From Mycoplasma buteonis (GTDB lineage: Bacteria; Bacillota_I; Bacilli_A; Mycoplasmatales; Metamycoplasmataceae), in NCBI RefSeq assembly GCF_000733865.1, contig NZ_JPOK01000009.1:1-64000 (forward strand): a stretch of 64,000 bases of DNA, given 5' to 3'. The notes under the pieces were generated by a model. It was given only the letters and a program-made list of their open reading frames with translations. It was not told the DNA's origin and searched no databases. Both the position numbers and the translations under genes were made by a program. This document shows positions 11,111 to 22,108 of the stretch, piece after piece. Every line of letters begins with the position of its first letter. Position 1 is the first letter of the stretch.

Positions 11111-13732
11111 ATGAATTCAAAAGAAATTAGAGAAAGTTGATTAAAGTTTTTTGAATCTAAGCAACACATGATTGTACCTACTAAAAGCTTGGTTCCACAA
11201 AATGATCCTTCATTATTGTGAATTAATTCAGGTGTAGCTACATTAAAAGATTATTTTGCGGGTAAAAAAATACCACCAGCACGTAGATTAACTAACTCAC
11301 AAAAAGCTATTCGTACAAATGACATCGAAAATGTCGGTGTTACAGCTAGACATCATACGTTTTTTGAAATGTTGGGTAACTTTTCAATTGGTGATTATTT
11401 CAAAAAAGAAGCAATTTCATTTGCTTTTGAATATTTAACAACAGTTTTAAAAATGGATGTTAACCGTTTATATTTCACTTATTATTTTGAAGATTTAGAA
11501 ACCAAAGAATTATGAATGTCTCATGGAATTAGCGAAGATCATATGATTCCAGGTACTAAAGACACTAATTTTTGAGAAGTAGGTAGCGGTCCATGTGGTC
11601 CAAATACCGAAATTTTCTTTGATCGTGGTGAAAAATACGATGCTCGTGGAATTGAATTACTAAAAAAAGACATTGAAAACGATCGTTATATTGAAATTTG
11701 AAATATTGTTTTTTCAACATATAATTCAAATGGTGAAGGTGAATACACAGAATTAAAACAAAAAAATATTGATACTGGTGCAGGTTTAGAAAGAATTGTT
11801 TCAATTTTACAAGATGCTCCAACTAATTTTGATACAGACTTATTTTTACCAATTATTCATGAGATTGAAAAATTCACCGATTTTAAATATGATATTAAAA
11901 ATTATTTTACAAAAGATGTAACACAAACTGAAATTAATTCATGCTTTAAAGTTATTGCTGATCACATGAGAACTGTTGTTAATGCAATAGCTGATGGAGC
12001 TAAACCTTCTAATGTTGGACGTGGATACATTTTAAGAAGATTAATTCGTAGAAGTGTTTATAAAGCAATGCAATTAAATATTTTTGAACCATTTCTTTAT
12101 AAGCTTGTTCAAATCGTTAAAGATTCTCTCCCATTTGAATATGATGTGCAACCAATTGCTAAAATCATTAAAGATGAGGAACTTAGTTTTGGTCGTACTA
12201 TTGAAAATGGTAAAGAAATTTTAAATTCTTACTTAAATGATAATACTAAGGTTTTACCTGGTGATATCGCCTTTAAATTATTTGAAACTTATGGTTTTCC
12301 TATTGAATTAACTAGCGAAATTTTAAATCAAAAGAATATCTCAATTGATTATCAAGGATTTGAAGCAGCTAAAAATAAACATGCAGAAGCGTCTAGAAAT
12401 TCAAAATTATCAGGAATGGATAAGGTAATTAATTCCTTAACAATTTTAAAATCAAAAGTTGATAAATTTATCGGTTACGAACATACATATGCAAAAACAA
12501 AAATTTTACATTTACTTAACACAGAAACAGAAGTTAGTCAAGCTGAAGGTATTTCTTATTTAGTTTTAGAAGAAACTCCTTTTTATGCAACTAGCGGAGG
12601 ACAAAAACACGATCGTGGATTTATCAAGCAAGGTGATAATAATATTGAAATTATTGATGTTTTCAAAGATAAATTTGGAAATCACATTCATAAAGTTGAA
12701 GGTAAAGTTAATGCAAAACAACTAGTAGAGTGTTTTGTTGATGAAACAATCAGATTGGGTCTTGAAAGAAATCACTCTGGAACACACTTACTATTTTGTG
12801 CTTTAAGAACTATTTTAGGCCCACAAATTAAACAATTAGGATCAGATAATAACGAAGAACGTTTAACATTTGATATGCCAGCTGATGAGCGTCCTAGTGA
12901 TGATCAAATAGCTGAAATTGAATCACTTGTTAGAAGTTATATTAAAAAAGATGCTCCACGTTCTTATTTAAATATGTCAACTGAACAAGCTAAAGAAATG
13001 GGTGCTATCATGACATTAGAAGAAGCTGAATATATGGATCCAAAATCTGTACGTATTGTTGAATTCAAAGATATTACTGCTGATTTATGTGGTGGAACTC
13101 ACCTTTCAAACACTGCTAAACTAGAGAATTTTAAAATTACTTCAGTGGAGAAAAAGGCGGCAGGTGTATACCGGATTAGAGCTATTTCATCTAATTTAAT
13201 TGTTGATGAATATTTACAAAATGAAGTGAACTTACTTATTGGTGATGTTAACCGTGCAATCGAAAAAAATGAAAAATTAGATTCTAATTACAAATTTGAT
13301 TTAAATATTCCAGAAGACTTAGAGATTGCTATTAAATATTTAAAAGACACTTTAGTAAGTTTAAAAGAAGATAATAAAAAATTAAACAAACAGGCAACTA
13401 ATAATTTTGAGTTTGATTATGAAAATGTAGAGTTTAAACTAATTAAAGATAAAAAAGTTTACTTTAATAATCAAATTAATAAAGCAAATTTAAAAACAGT
13501 TGCTTCTACACTTAGAGAAAAATACGAGGATTCAATCATTGTTTTAGTTTCTAATGATGAAAACCCAATGTTAGTTGTTGCTTCTAAAAGTGCAGATTCA
13601 AACGCTTTAGCTCAAAAACTTTTTGCTATTTATAATGGAAAAGGTGGAGGTAACCAAATTTTAAGTATGGGTAAACTTTCAGCTACTCCAGAAAAATTAC
13701 TTGACAAACTTGTGGAAATTTTAAATGCGTAA
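11111..13732 (+). CDS. alaS: Alanyl-tRNA synthetase
   Basis: An 873-residue enzyme with the complete AlaRS layout: the class II catalytic core (motif with [14 protein letters not shown] and [18 protein letters not shown]), the central helical tRNA domain, the editing domain with HSGTHLL and CGGTH zinc ligands, and a C-terminal domain ending GKGGGNQ. Many TGA Trp codons split the first 285 codons under the standard code. It starts 7 bases after mnmA with TAGGAG and overlaps ruvX by 8 bases. Confidence 0.97.
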
Positions 13733-14162
13733 ATTGGGTTTAGATCTAGGTACTAAATCTTGCGGTTTTGCAATAACTGATGAATCTGAAATTTTAGCAA
13801 CAAGTTTAGAAAACTTTAACATGTCAGAAAACGACTTTGATGCAGTTTTAAAACGTATTGCTGAATACTTAGCTGAATATAAAGGGAAAATTGATGGTTT
13901 TGTTTTAGGTTATCCATTAAAAATTAGTGGTGAAAAAAGTGAACGCACTTTGATGGTTGAACAATTTAAAGAAAAACTTGCCGAAGCTTTTAAACTACCA
14001 ATTATGCTTGTTAATGAACAATATTCAACTAAAAGAGCAACTGAAGTTTTATTTGCAGCAAAAGTAACTAGACAAAAAAGAAAACAAGTAAAAGATAAAT
14101 TAGCTGCACAAGTGATTTTGCAGGATTACCTAGAATATTACAAGGAGCGTTGGACTAAATAA
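13725..14162 (+). CDS. ruvX: RuvX/YqgF family RNase H-fold nuclease
   Basis: A 145-residue RNase H-fold protein of the family implicated in Holliday-junction resolution and pre-16S rRNA processing. [20 protein letters not shown] carries the first catalytic Asp (D7); VLGYPLKISGEKS and NEQYSTKRATEVL match the conserved blocks. It uses a TGG Trp codon near its end (ERWTK). Its start lies inside the alaS end and its stop overlaps the next ATG by one base. Confidence 0.93.
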   Translation: MRKLGLDLGTKSCGFAITDESEILATSLENFNMSENDFDAVLKRIAEYLAEYKGKIDGFVLGYPLKISGEKSERTLMVEQFKEKLAEAFKLPIMLVNEQYSTKRATEVLFAAKVTRQKRKQVKDKLAAQVILQDYLEYYKERWTK

Positions 14163-14860
14163 TGCAAGTTTTTACACATAATTTATTAGAAACAAACGTT
14201 CATTTATCTAATACAGCAAAAAGTGCACTGACAATTTCAGCAATCGTTATTGTGCTTTTAGGTTTAATAGTTTATATTAGCATTATTATTTGAGCTAAAA
14301 AAACACGCAAAAAATATCAGACAAAAGCTATGCAAGAAGCTTTAATTAAAATCGAATCAATGCGGAATGATGTGGGTGTTTTACCATTTCATTTAAAAAA
14401 GGTTTTTAAGTCAAAAACTAATGATTATGATATTGAAGGCTGCATTAATACTGTTTATCAAAATCATTACCAAAAAGTTTTATGCATTTCAGAGGACTTA
14501 TATACTTTTGCAGCAATCAGCTTAAAAACCGAAAATAAAATTTATTATTATTTACCTGAATTTGATTTTCATACTTATTCGCAAGCTCAATTAGATTCAG
14601 ACAACAAAATTAATAAAGCTATTTCACCTTTTGAAAATCAAGCTTTAGATTTTGTTGTTTGTTGGAGTTCAAAAACGAATATTCAGGATTTATTTGAAAA
14701 GTTTTATCCAAATTTAAATCCAAAAGGAATGATAGCTATTAGAATGAAAGATTATCCTAAAAAAGATTTAAATAGTTTGATAAATTCATTGAAACTAACT
14801 AATAAAAAGTTTGATGCTAGTTATTTTGGAACTAAATTTTTATTCATTGTCAAAGAATAA
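14162..14860 (+). CDS. Membrane-anchored putative methyltransferase (BC85_0335-like)
   Basis: A 232-residue protein with one transmembrane helix near residues 20-45, then a cytosolic domain. The C-terminal half (VLCISEDLYTF, DFVVCWSSKTN, GMIAIRMKDYP, then a final FGTKFLFIVKE) follows a Rossmann methyltransferase rhythm, but the SAM-binding glycine-rich loop is not recognisable. The resemblance to the mycoplasma family named BC85_0335 is from memory. It is fused to the operon by a one-base overlap with ruvX. Function uncertain. Confidence 0.7.
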
Positions 14861-14909
14861 AAAAATTTTTATAGTAAAATAAAGATATTAAACAGCTTAA
14901 AGGAGTTGT

Positions 14910-15389
14910 ATGTCAAATATTAACGATAACAAATTATATCTTTCTCAAGAAACTTTAGATAAGTATAAAAAAGAATATGAACACTTAATTAGTGTTGAAC
15001 GTCCTGCAGTACAAGCAGCTTTAAAAGAAGCACGTGCACAAGGTGACCTTAGTGAAAACGCTGAGTATGATGCAGCTAGAGATAAACAAGCAGCAGTTGA
15101 AGGTAGAATAGCTGAATTAGAAAAAATTATTGATCAAGCAGTTTTAATTGAAAATACAAATGCTAGTTCAGTTGGGATTGGTGCACACGTTACATTTTTA
15201 AACTTAGAAACAAATCAAGAAATGTCAGTAAGCATTATGGGTACTCACGATTCAAATCCATTTGAAGGAAAAATTTCAAACAAAAGTCCTCTTGCTGTAG
15301 CTATGCTAGGACACAAACCAGGTGATGTTGTTGAAGTTGAAGCACCTAAAAAATTTAGCATTAGAATTGTTGATGTTAAATTAGCATAA
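14910..15389 (+). CDS. greA: Transcription elongation factor GreA
   Basis: A 159-residue factor that rescues backtracked RNA polymerase by stimulating transcript cleavage. The N-terminal coiled coil has the acidic tip motif DLSENAEYDAARDKQ (residues about 49-63), and the C-terminal domain ends in GKISNKSPLAVAMLGHKPGDVVEVE. AAAGGAG precedes the ATG, and a terminator follows the stop. Confidence 0.97.
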   Translation: MSNINDNKLYLSQETLDKYKKEYEHLISVERPAVQAALKEARAQGDLSENAEYDAARDKQAAVEGRIAELEKIIDQAVLIENTNASSVGIGAHVTFLNLETNQEMSVSIMGTHDSNPFEGKISNKSPLAVAMLGHKPGDVVEVEAPKKFSIRIVDVKLA

Positions 15390-15390
15390 T

Positions 15391-15414
15391 AAAATGTCGT
15401 TTGACATTTTTTTT
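15391..15414 (+). terminator. Terminator after greA
   Basis: AAAATGTC (15391-15398) pairs with GACATTTT (15403-15410), loop GTTT, followed by Ts. M42 peptidase starts 20 bases further, so it may be read through or have its own promoter. Confidence 0.75.
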
Positions 15415-15433
15415 AAAAAAATAAGGATGAAAC

Positions 15434-16513
15434 ATGGAAAAAATAAATAAATTTAAACAAAGATTAATTACATATTTAGAAATTGAAGCAATGAGTCGTT
15501 ATGAAGAACCTGTTGCTGATGAATTAAGAAAAAATATTCAAGGATATGAAATTTTACGTGATAAGTTTGGATCAATAATTTTTCATAAACCAAGTAAAAA
15601 CGCAAATGCTCCAAAAGTGATGATTGCAGCTCATATGGATGAAGTAGGTTATATCGTTCGGGAAATTGATAAAACAGGTCAATTATTACTTTCTCCAATT
15701 GGTGGAATTTGAGCTAACGTGGTAATTGGTACTAAGGCTAAATTAGTAACATCTACTAAAGAAGAATACTTAGGAGTTTTTGGTCATACATCAATTCATA
15801 TAATGCAAGCTGAAAAAGTTGGTAAAGCTGTTTCTAATGATGATTTATATGCTGATTTTGGTTTTAAAAATAAAGAAGAAGCACAAGCAGCAGGTGTCGA
15901 GCCAGGTGATCGTGTATATATGTCTGGAGAAACTATTGAGTTTAAAAATCCTGATTTAATCGGTGGTAAAGCAATGGATAATCGTGCAGGTGTTACGGTT
16001 TTAGAATATATTGCTAATAATTTAGAAAATGAAAATTTAGATATTGATTTATATCTTGTTGGAACAGTTCAAGAAGAAGTTGGAACTCGCGGTGCTAGAA
16101 CATCAGTTTCTATCATTAACCCTGATGTGGCTATTGCTTTAGATACTACTTCTAGTCATGATACTATTGGAACAATTTCAGGAACTACAGCTTTATTTAA
16201 AGGAGCTGCCCTTCGTTATCGTGATGGTGGAACAATGATGGACCCTAAATTAATTGAGTTTTTTGAACATGTAGCACAAAAGAACAACATCCCTGCATAT
16301 CGATTTTCAGCTATGGGAGGCGGAACTGATGCACATGAACTCCAATATGCAAAAGGTGGTGCATCTGTTTTAACAATCTCTCTTCCACAAAGATATCTTC
16401 ACAGTCCAATTGGAGTGTGCTCAATAAGCGATTTAATAGCTGCAGGAGATTTATTAATAGAATTTTGTAAGTCTTTTAATGCACAAGCATTAGAAAATTT
16501 AAAATATAAATAA
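15434..16513 (+). CDS. M42 family glutamyl/deblocking aminopeptidase
   Basis: A 359-residue two-metal aminopeptidase that trims peptides in the cytosol. The five metal ligands and catalytic Glu pair are visible: His in AAHMDEVGY, Asp in KAMDNRAG, Glu-Glu in VQEEVGTRG, Asp in ALDTTSS and His in LHSPIG. TGA at 15710-15712 is an internal Trp (GGIWANVV). AATAAGGAT precedes the ATG. Peptide salvage fits an amino-acid-dependent mycoplasma. Confidence 0.93.
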
Positions 16514-16516
16514 AAA

Positions 16517-16558
16517 AATAGATATATTGCTTATCAATATATCTATTATTTTTGTTTT
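16517..16558 (+). terminator. Terminator after the M42 peptidase
   Basis: A 13-bp perfect stem (16517-16529 with 16535-16547) and a CTTAT loop, followed by a T-rich tract. Confidence 0.8.
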
Positions 16559-16647
16559 TTATTTAAAATTAAAATATCAAAATAACAATTTTTTAATCTA
16601 AAATTTAGACAATAATGATTTTGTAAAATAAAATTAACTTTAAAAAT

Positions 16648-16656
16648 TGATATAAT
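16648..16656 (+). promoter_or_regulatory. Extended -10 promoter (TGnTATAAT)
   Basis: TGATATAAT, an extended -10 box, lies 23 bases upstream of the UPF0154 start, after the preceding terminator. Confidence 0.6.
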
Positions 16657-16678
16657 TTAAAAAATTAAGGAGAAATTC

Positions 16679-16990
16679 ATGAATTTAAGCTTAACTAATT
16701 TATTAGAACAATTAGAACAAACAGGTAAAAGTGAAACGGGATTCGTTAAACTTACTAATTTAGAATTTACTATTATGATTATTTTTCTTGTAATTGGTGT
16801 AGTTTTAATCACAGCTTTAGCAACCTTTTTTGTAGCTAAAAGAATGTTTGAAAAACAAATTAAAGAAAATCCACCTGTTACTGAAAAAATGATTCGTGTT
16901 ATGTTTCAACAAATGGGACGTAAAGCAAGCGAAACTCAAATTAGACAAATTATGCGTTCAATGCAAAATGCCAAAGACGATAAAAAATAA
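16679..16990 (+). CDS. UPF0154 (YneF-type) small membrane protein
   Basis: A 103-residue protein: short N-terminal segment, one transmembrane helix at residues about 30-55 (TIMIIFLVIGVVLITALATFFVA), then the UPF0154 signature KENPPVTEKMIRVMFQQMGRKASETQIRQIMRSM. The family is widespread in low-GC Gram-positives and Mollicutes and has no established function. AAGGAG precedes the ATG; it is transcribed alone, between a promoter and a terminator. Confidence 0.88.
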   Translation: MNLSLTNLLEQLEQTGKSETGFVKLTNLEFTIMIIFLVIGVVLITALATFFVAKRMFEKQIKENPPVTEKMIRVMFQQMGRKASETQIRQIMRSMQNAKDDKK

Positions 16991-16992
16991 TG

Positions 16993-17020
16993 AAAATTCA
17001 TTCAGCAAATGAATTTTTTT
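16993..17020 (+). terminator. Terminator after the UPF0154 gene
   Basis: AAAATTCATT (16993-17002) pairs perfectly with AATGAATTTT (17008-17017), followed by Ts. Confidence 0.75.
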
Positions 17021-17043
17021 ATTAGATTCAGAAAGGACAAATT

Positions 17044-18693
17044 TTGACTGTTTTAGAAAAAATCAAAAGAAACTTTCAAAAAAGCAAAGTTAAAGCAGCT
17101 TTTGATAAATTTTGATATTGAAAAAGTAGTTTTTCTCGTTTAAAATATTTACTTTTTATTTACTTTATCATTATTTTAATATCAAGTTTATTGCTGTATT
17201 CTCCATGAACTCAAAATGTTGCCAGCAATGAACGAATTGGTTATTTAGATGCTGTTTTTACCACAGCTAGTGCTTTTAGTGATACTGGATTAGTTGTTAA
17301 AAATACTTTTGAACATTGAAATATTTTTGGACAAGCAATTATTGCTTTATTAATTTTAGCTGGTGGTATTGGAGTTTTTGCATTAAAATTTTTCATTATT
17401 ACCTATATTTTTCGTAAGCGTACTTCTTCGATTGGAGATATGATTTTGCTCCAAACAGAACGTGGTGGAAGCGAAGAACGTAAGGTTAGTCGTATCATTA
17501 TTGCTTCTGTAAAATTTTTATTAATTACAATTGTCATTTTTTCAATAATTTTGAGTATTTATTTTTATTTTGTACCTTTTAAAACTACAAATGCAATCGC
17601 TAATGAAATTATTTATGATAAAGATCATAATTTACTCTTACAAGATCCAAATGGAAATTGAGGACTAGCGATTCGTTTTGGTATTTTTCACACAATTAGT
17701 GCTATTAATAATGCAGGTTTTGATATTGTTTCGGGTAATTCTTTAATGCCTTATTATCAAGATCGTTTTGTTCAAATTTGTTTTATTATTTTACTCATTA
17801 TTGGTGGTGTAGGTTACCCAGTAATTTATGATTTAAGAAGTTATTTAAAACACAAATTTTTACGTAAAAAACAAAAATATCAATTTACTTTATTTACTAA
17901 AGCTTCTTTAATTATTTATTTACTAGTTTTTCTTGTTGGTTTTGGTGGTAGCTTTCTTTTTGAAAGATTTAGCCAAGATCCAAATACTTTATGAAACAAA
18001 GGTGATGGACAATATTACGGAAGTTGATTTGATAAGACCTTTGCAATTTTCTTTACTTCCCTTTCAACTCGTAGTGCTGGATTTGCTACTGCTAATATGG
18101 ATGATTTTACTCCTTCTAGCAAAATTATTTATGTTGTTATGATGATTATAGGAGCTGCACCCGCAAGTACTGGTGGTGGAATTAGAACTACAACTTTCGG
18201 AGTTTTCTTAATGTCTATTGTAGGGATGCTATCAGGTCGTCCAAGAGTTAGAATGTTCCGCAGAGCAATTGTAAAAGAAACTGTTGATATGTCAGCTCGT
18301 ATAATTGGAATAGCTCTTATTATATTATTAACAGCTACAATTATTTGTTCAACTTCATTGGTTAATTTTGATCCTAAATTAGCTCAGTATTCAAAAATTA
18401 ATGAAACTCAGCAATTTGGAGATGTTGTAAATAACAGTGATATTAAAACTGAAATTGAAAATCTAAGTCAATTCACTTCAGTTGACATTCTTTTTGAAGT
18501 TTCTAGTGCTTTTGGAACAACTGGATTATCAAGTGGAATTACTTCAAGTTTAAATAGCGTTTCAAAAATAGCTATTATTATTGTTATGTTCATTGGACAA
18601 TTTGGAATTTCATCAACATTGTTAGTTTGAAAAAGAAAGAAAAATAAACACGATCGCTTTGAATATGTTGATGCTGACATTGCAATCGGTTAG
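17044..18693 (+). CDS. ktrB: Potassium uptake channel subunit (TrkH/KtrB family)
   Basis: A 549-residue membrane channel for K+ uptake. The four half-pore repeats each keep the filter glycine: SAFSDTGLVV, INNAGFDIV, TRSAGFATA and AFGTTGLSS. It starts with TTG at 17044, supported by GAAAGGA six bases upstream; no ATG fits the N-terminus. Several TGA Trp codons split it under the standard code. An extra loop of about 50 residues (near 430-480) precedes the last repeat. It is followed after 8 bases by its regulatory partner. Confidence 0.93.
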
Positions 18694-18701
18694 GAGAAAA
18701 A

Positions 18702-19406
18702 ATGAAAGTTAAATACAAAAATGATATAGCAGTTATTGGGACAGGACGCTTTGGTTCTGCAGTAATTGAACAATTAATTAAACTAGAAAAAAATATTTTA
18801 GTTATCGATAAGAGTGAAGATGATGTTCGTAATTATGCAGACGAAGTTCAAAAAGTTGTTATTGCTGATGCAGCTGATATGAAAGCTTTAAAAGCGATTC
18901 GTCTTGATCAAATGGAAACTGTAGTAGTTGCTGTTTCAGATAATATCGAAATTGTTGCTGCTTTATTAGAGCTAAATGTTAAAAATATTATCGCAAGAGC
19001 CAAAACAGAACGTCACGCTCGTGTTTTAAAACAAATTGGTGTAAACGTTATCATTAGACCAGAATACGAATCAGGAACAAGAGCAGCCTTAATTGCTGCT
19101 AACAAAAACTTTATTGACTTTTCTGAAAAATTATATGAACTTGAACCTAACTTTGTTATTGGAACTACCACATTAAAAAACATACATTTAGTAGATAAAC
19201 CTATTCGGGATTTAAAATTAAATGAAAGAGGAATTAACGTTGTTTTAATTAAACGTGATAATGTACCTCATATGGCTTCAGCTAATGGAGTTTTAAAACT
19301 AGAAGATAACTTAACTATTTTTGGAAATGTTGCTGATGTAACATCTGCTTTAGAATGATTTAACGAAATTAATGAAGAGACTGATGAAATCGTTATAGAA
19401 GAGTAA
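18702..19406 (+). CDS. ktrA: Potassium uptake regulatory subunit (TrkA/KtrA family)
   Basis: A 234-residue cytosolic RCK protein that gates KtrB. The N-terminal Rossmann domain has GTGRFGSAV (residues about 10-18) and acidic VIDKSEDD for nucleotide binding; the C-terminal RCK_C domain spans about 145-220. TGA at 19356-19358 is Trp, so the protein runs on to TAA at 19404-19406. TAGGAG at the ktrB stop serves as its Shine-Dalgarno. Confidence 0.94.
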
Positions 19407-19431
19407 AATAAAACAATTATTCAATAAATAT

Positions 19432-19490
19432 GAAAAAATATGAAAAAAAATAACACATTTATTATTTTGATCATATTTTTTCTTTTTTTA
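19432..19490 (+). terminator. Possible terminator after ktrA
   Basis: Twelve-base arms (19432-19443 and 19471-19482) pair perfectly, followed by a T run, but the loop is 27 bases long and the stem all A-T rich. Confidence 0.45.
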
Positions 19491-19514
19491 TATCATTTTA
19501 TTTCTGTTTTTTTG

Positions 19515-19546
19515 TAAAATATTGGTGGATAGTGGGAGGAAGTGGT
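19515..19546 (+). promoter_or_regulatory. mraZ promoter -10 and putative MraZ operator repeats
   Basis: A TAAAAT -10 box (19515-19520) is followed by GTGG units at 19525, 19532 and 19542. The last two lie in AGTGG repeats exactly 10 bases apart. MraZ of Mollicutes is known to bind tandem AAAGTG-type repeats in its own promoter, so these are likely autoregulatory boxes. They overlap the GGGAGG Shine-Dalgarno. Confidence 0.6.
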
Positions 19547-19975
19547 ATGTTTGGACAACATGTAAGAAACCTAGATGATAAATCTAGGGTTGTTCTTCCA
19601 CCAGCATTTAAAGAAATGTTGGGAGACAGATTTTTCATTACCGTCGGATTTGATGGAAATGCAGAACTTAGATCTGTCGAAAATTTCCGTAAATATGTTT
19701 CTATGCTAGAAGACAAGAGTTATTTCGATAAGAAGGTTAGAATTCTTTCCCGTCTTATAATGGGTAACGCTGTTGAAGTGACGCTAGATAACCAAAATCG
19801 GATTAACTTACCAAAAAATCTTAAAGAAAAACTATCCATAAATAAAGAAGTAATTTTTGTCGGAGCTGGTTCAATTATCGAACTTTGAGCTAAAGAACGC
19901 TTTGAAGAATTCGAAAATCAGTTTACGTCAGAAGATCTTATTGATATTGCACAGGAGCTTTCGAATAATGGATAA
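19547..19975 (+). CDS. mraZ: Transcriptional regulator MraZ
   Basis: A 142-residue protein with two SpoVT/AbrB-like half-domains: MFGQHVRNLDDKSRVVLPPAFKE and VTLDNQNRINLPKNLKE. MraZ forms a ring and controls the division cluster. I chose ATG 19547 over an in-frame GTG at 19532 because family members start with MF/MG..., and GGGAGG fits. TGA (19886-19888) is Trp. It overlaps rsmH by 8 bases. Confidence 0.95.
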
Positions 19976-20876
19976 TTCGAAATTACATTATTCTGTATTA
20001 TTAACAGAAACAGTTGAATCATTAAACATAAATCCGGATGGGATATATGTTGATTTAACACTAGGTATGGGTGGACATTCTGCAGCAATTTTATCTAAAC
20101 TAAAAAATGGTAAATTGTATGCTTTTGATAAGGATGATTACGCATTAGAAAAATCGGACATTCTTTTAAAAAGCATCAGCCCTAATTATCATTTAATTAA
20201 AAGTGATTTCAAGGATATAAAATCAAAATTAAATGAACTGGGAATTTACCAAGTAGATGGTATTATTGCTGATTTAGGAATCTCTTCACCTCAAGTCGAT
20301 CAAGCAGATCGAGGTTTTAGCTACAATAAAGATGCTTATTTAGATATGCGAATGGATCGCACACAAGAATTAACTGCTTATAAAGTAGTTAATGAATATA
20401 GTGAAACACAGTTGAGTGATTTGCTATGAAAAAACGCTGATGTTAAGCTTAATTATAAAGTTGCGAAAGCTATTATAGTAAATCGCCCAATTTCTACTAC
20501 TATGGAACTTGTTGATGTCATTAAGCGTGTTTATCCAGCAGCTCTATTAAAAGCGAAAAATCCTGCTAAAGCTGTTTTTCAAGCCTTACGCATTGAAGTC
20601 AATAATGAACTTGCTTCACTTGAAGTTATGCTAGATGATGCACTATCTTTACTTAATAAAAATGGTGTGCTAGCAATTATAACTTTTCATTCTATTGAAG
20701 ATCGTATTGTTAAAACTTTCTTTAAAGAACAAATTGATAATAAAATTCCTTCAAAAATGCCTATTATGGAGGAAAGAAAATATCAAATTAAACAAATTAA
20801 ACCTTCTAAACAAGAATTAGAAGAAAATCGCAGATCACGGAGTGCAAAATTAAGGGTAATTAAAAAATTAGTTTAG
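19968..20876 (+). CDS. rsmH: 16S rRNA (cytosine1402-N4)-methyltransferase RsmH
   Basis: A 302-residue SAM-dependent enzyme of the division cluster, formerly MraW. HYSVLLTETVESL at the N-terminus, the SAM loop DLTLGMGGHSAAIL, DGIIADLGISSPQVDQADRGFSY and ITFHSIEDRIVK are diagnostic. TGA at 20427-20429 is a Trp. ATG 19968 within mraZ gives the conserved N-terminus MDNSKLHYSVL. Confidence 0.96.
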
Positions 20877-20883
20877 GAGTATT

Positions 20884-22107
20884 ATGCTAAAGTATTTATT
20901 AAATATTCGTTTAGTTAATACTAATCTAGTAAGAGTTGTTTTAATTAAGGCAGAACAAAACAATTATTATAATGGTGGTATTTCTTTTAGCTTTAAATGA
21001 AATTCCGGTTCAGAAAAAGCTAAAATTATGAACTTTAGCAAACTTTCCAAATTTTTAAACAAATTACCTGAAAACTCTAACATTATTACAAACGTAATAA
21101 TAGAAGATTCGCTACTTGAAAATTTAACAGTTACTAAAACAATTACACAATTAACAAGTACGGAAGTTATGCCTAAACTTCTGGAATCTAAACAAATTCA
21201 AAAAATTTTAGCAGAGCGAATGCAAAAAGATTTTTTAAACAATGATAGTATGCAATACTTGCACTACAACTATATGTATACAATCAATGAAAAAAAATCA
21301 GATACTAATGAAATGATTAAGGTTTATAAAAATTTTCCTTTTGATAAACCATTTAATGTTTTACAGCAACATTCTACTGTTTTTCAATTTTCTAAAAATG
21401 AAGTAGTTTTGGCGAAATTGCAGTCATTTTTAAAACAATTTAATTTAGAAAATAACATAACCAATTATTTTTTAAAATCACAAGTGCAAGCCAATGCATT
21501 AAGTGAATACAAGAAAACTACGTTATTAGTAGATCTTGGACTAGAAGCAATTACACTTAATAATGTACTATACGGAAAAATTGTTGACTATTATAAATCT
21601 AATGTGGGTACTTTAGATTTTGTTAACAAAGTCAAGTCTATTACAAATTTAAGACGTGATGAAATTAATTCGAGATTTAACTATTTATTAAAATTTCAAA
21701 ACACAGATGAAGATGTTAACTTACAACCGTTTGAAGCAGCTTTGAATAAATTTGCTGAGTGACTTTTAAGTACAATAAAACTCAGAATTGCTGATTTGAC
21801 TGAAAAAAATGGTGGTAAAATTGTATCAAGAGTAGCTTTTAGTGGTGAATTAGCTTGATTGGTGCAATATTTAGCAGCATATTTTAAGGATGAATTAGAT
21901 TTTGAACTTATTGTTTTATCAAATTCACAAAATAGCTTTAATTTATTAACTTTAAACGACACAATAATTGAACAAATGTTAACACTTTTAGAAAATAAAA
22001 ATACCAACGAGCAAGCACAAACACAAACTAGTCAAGTTTACTTGCAAAAATATTCCAAAACTAGTTTTTGAAGTAAAATTAAAGAACTATTAATTAAAGG
22101 AGTTTAA
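20884..22107 (+). CDS. Divergent FtsA-like protein upstream of ftsZ
   Basis: A 407-residue protein between rsmH and ftsZ, the position of ftsA in many bacteria. I see no strong family match, but several FtsA-like traits: an actin-type phosphate-loop-like TTLLVDLG near residue 210 followed by a LNNVLYGKIVDYY strand-strand unit, an adenosine-loop-like VAFSGELAWLVQYLAAYF near 315-330, a variable linker (NTNEQAQTQTSQ) and a C-terminal amphipathic helix SFWSKIKELLIKGV resembling a membrane-targeting tail. Three TGA Trp codons. It ends 1 base before ftsZ. A mycoplasma family in this place is named MAG3720 from memory. Confidence 0.75.
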
Positions 22108-22108
22108 A

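Noticed and set aside
19532-19546. GTG as the start of mraZ
   Set aside because: The ATG at 19547 gives the conserved N-terminus and has better Shine-Dalgarno spacing; the GTG overlaps the ribosome site.
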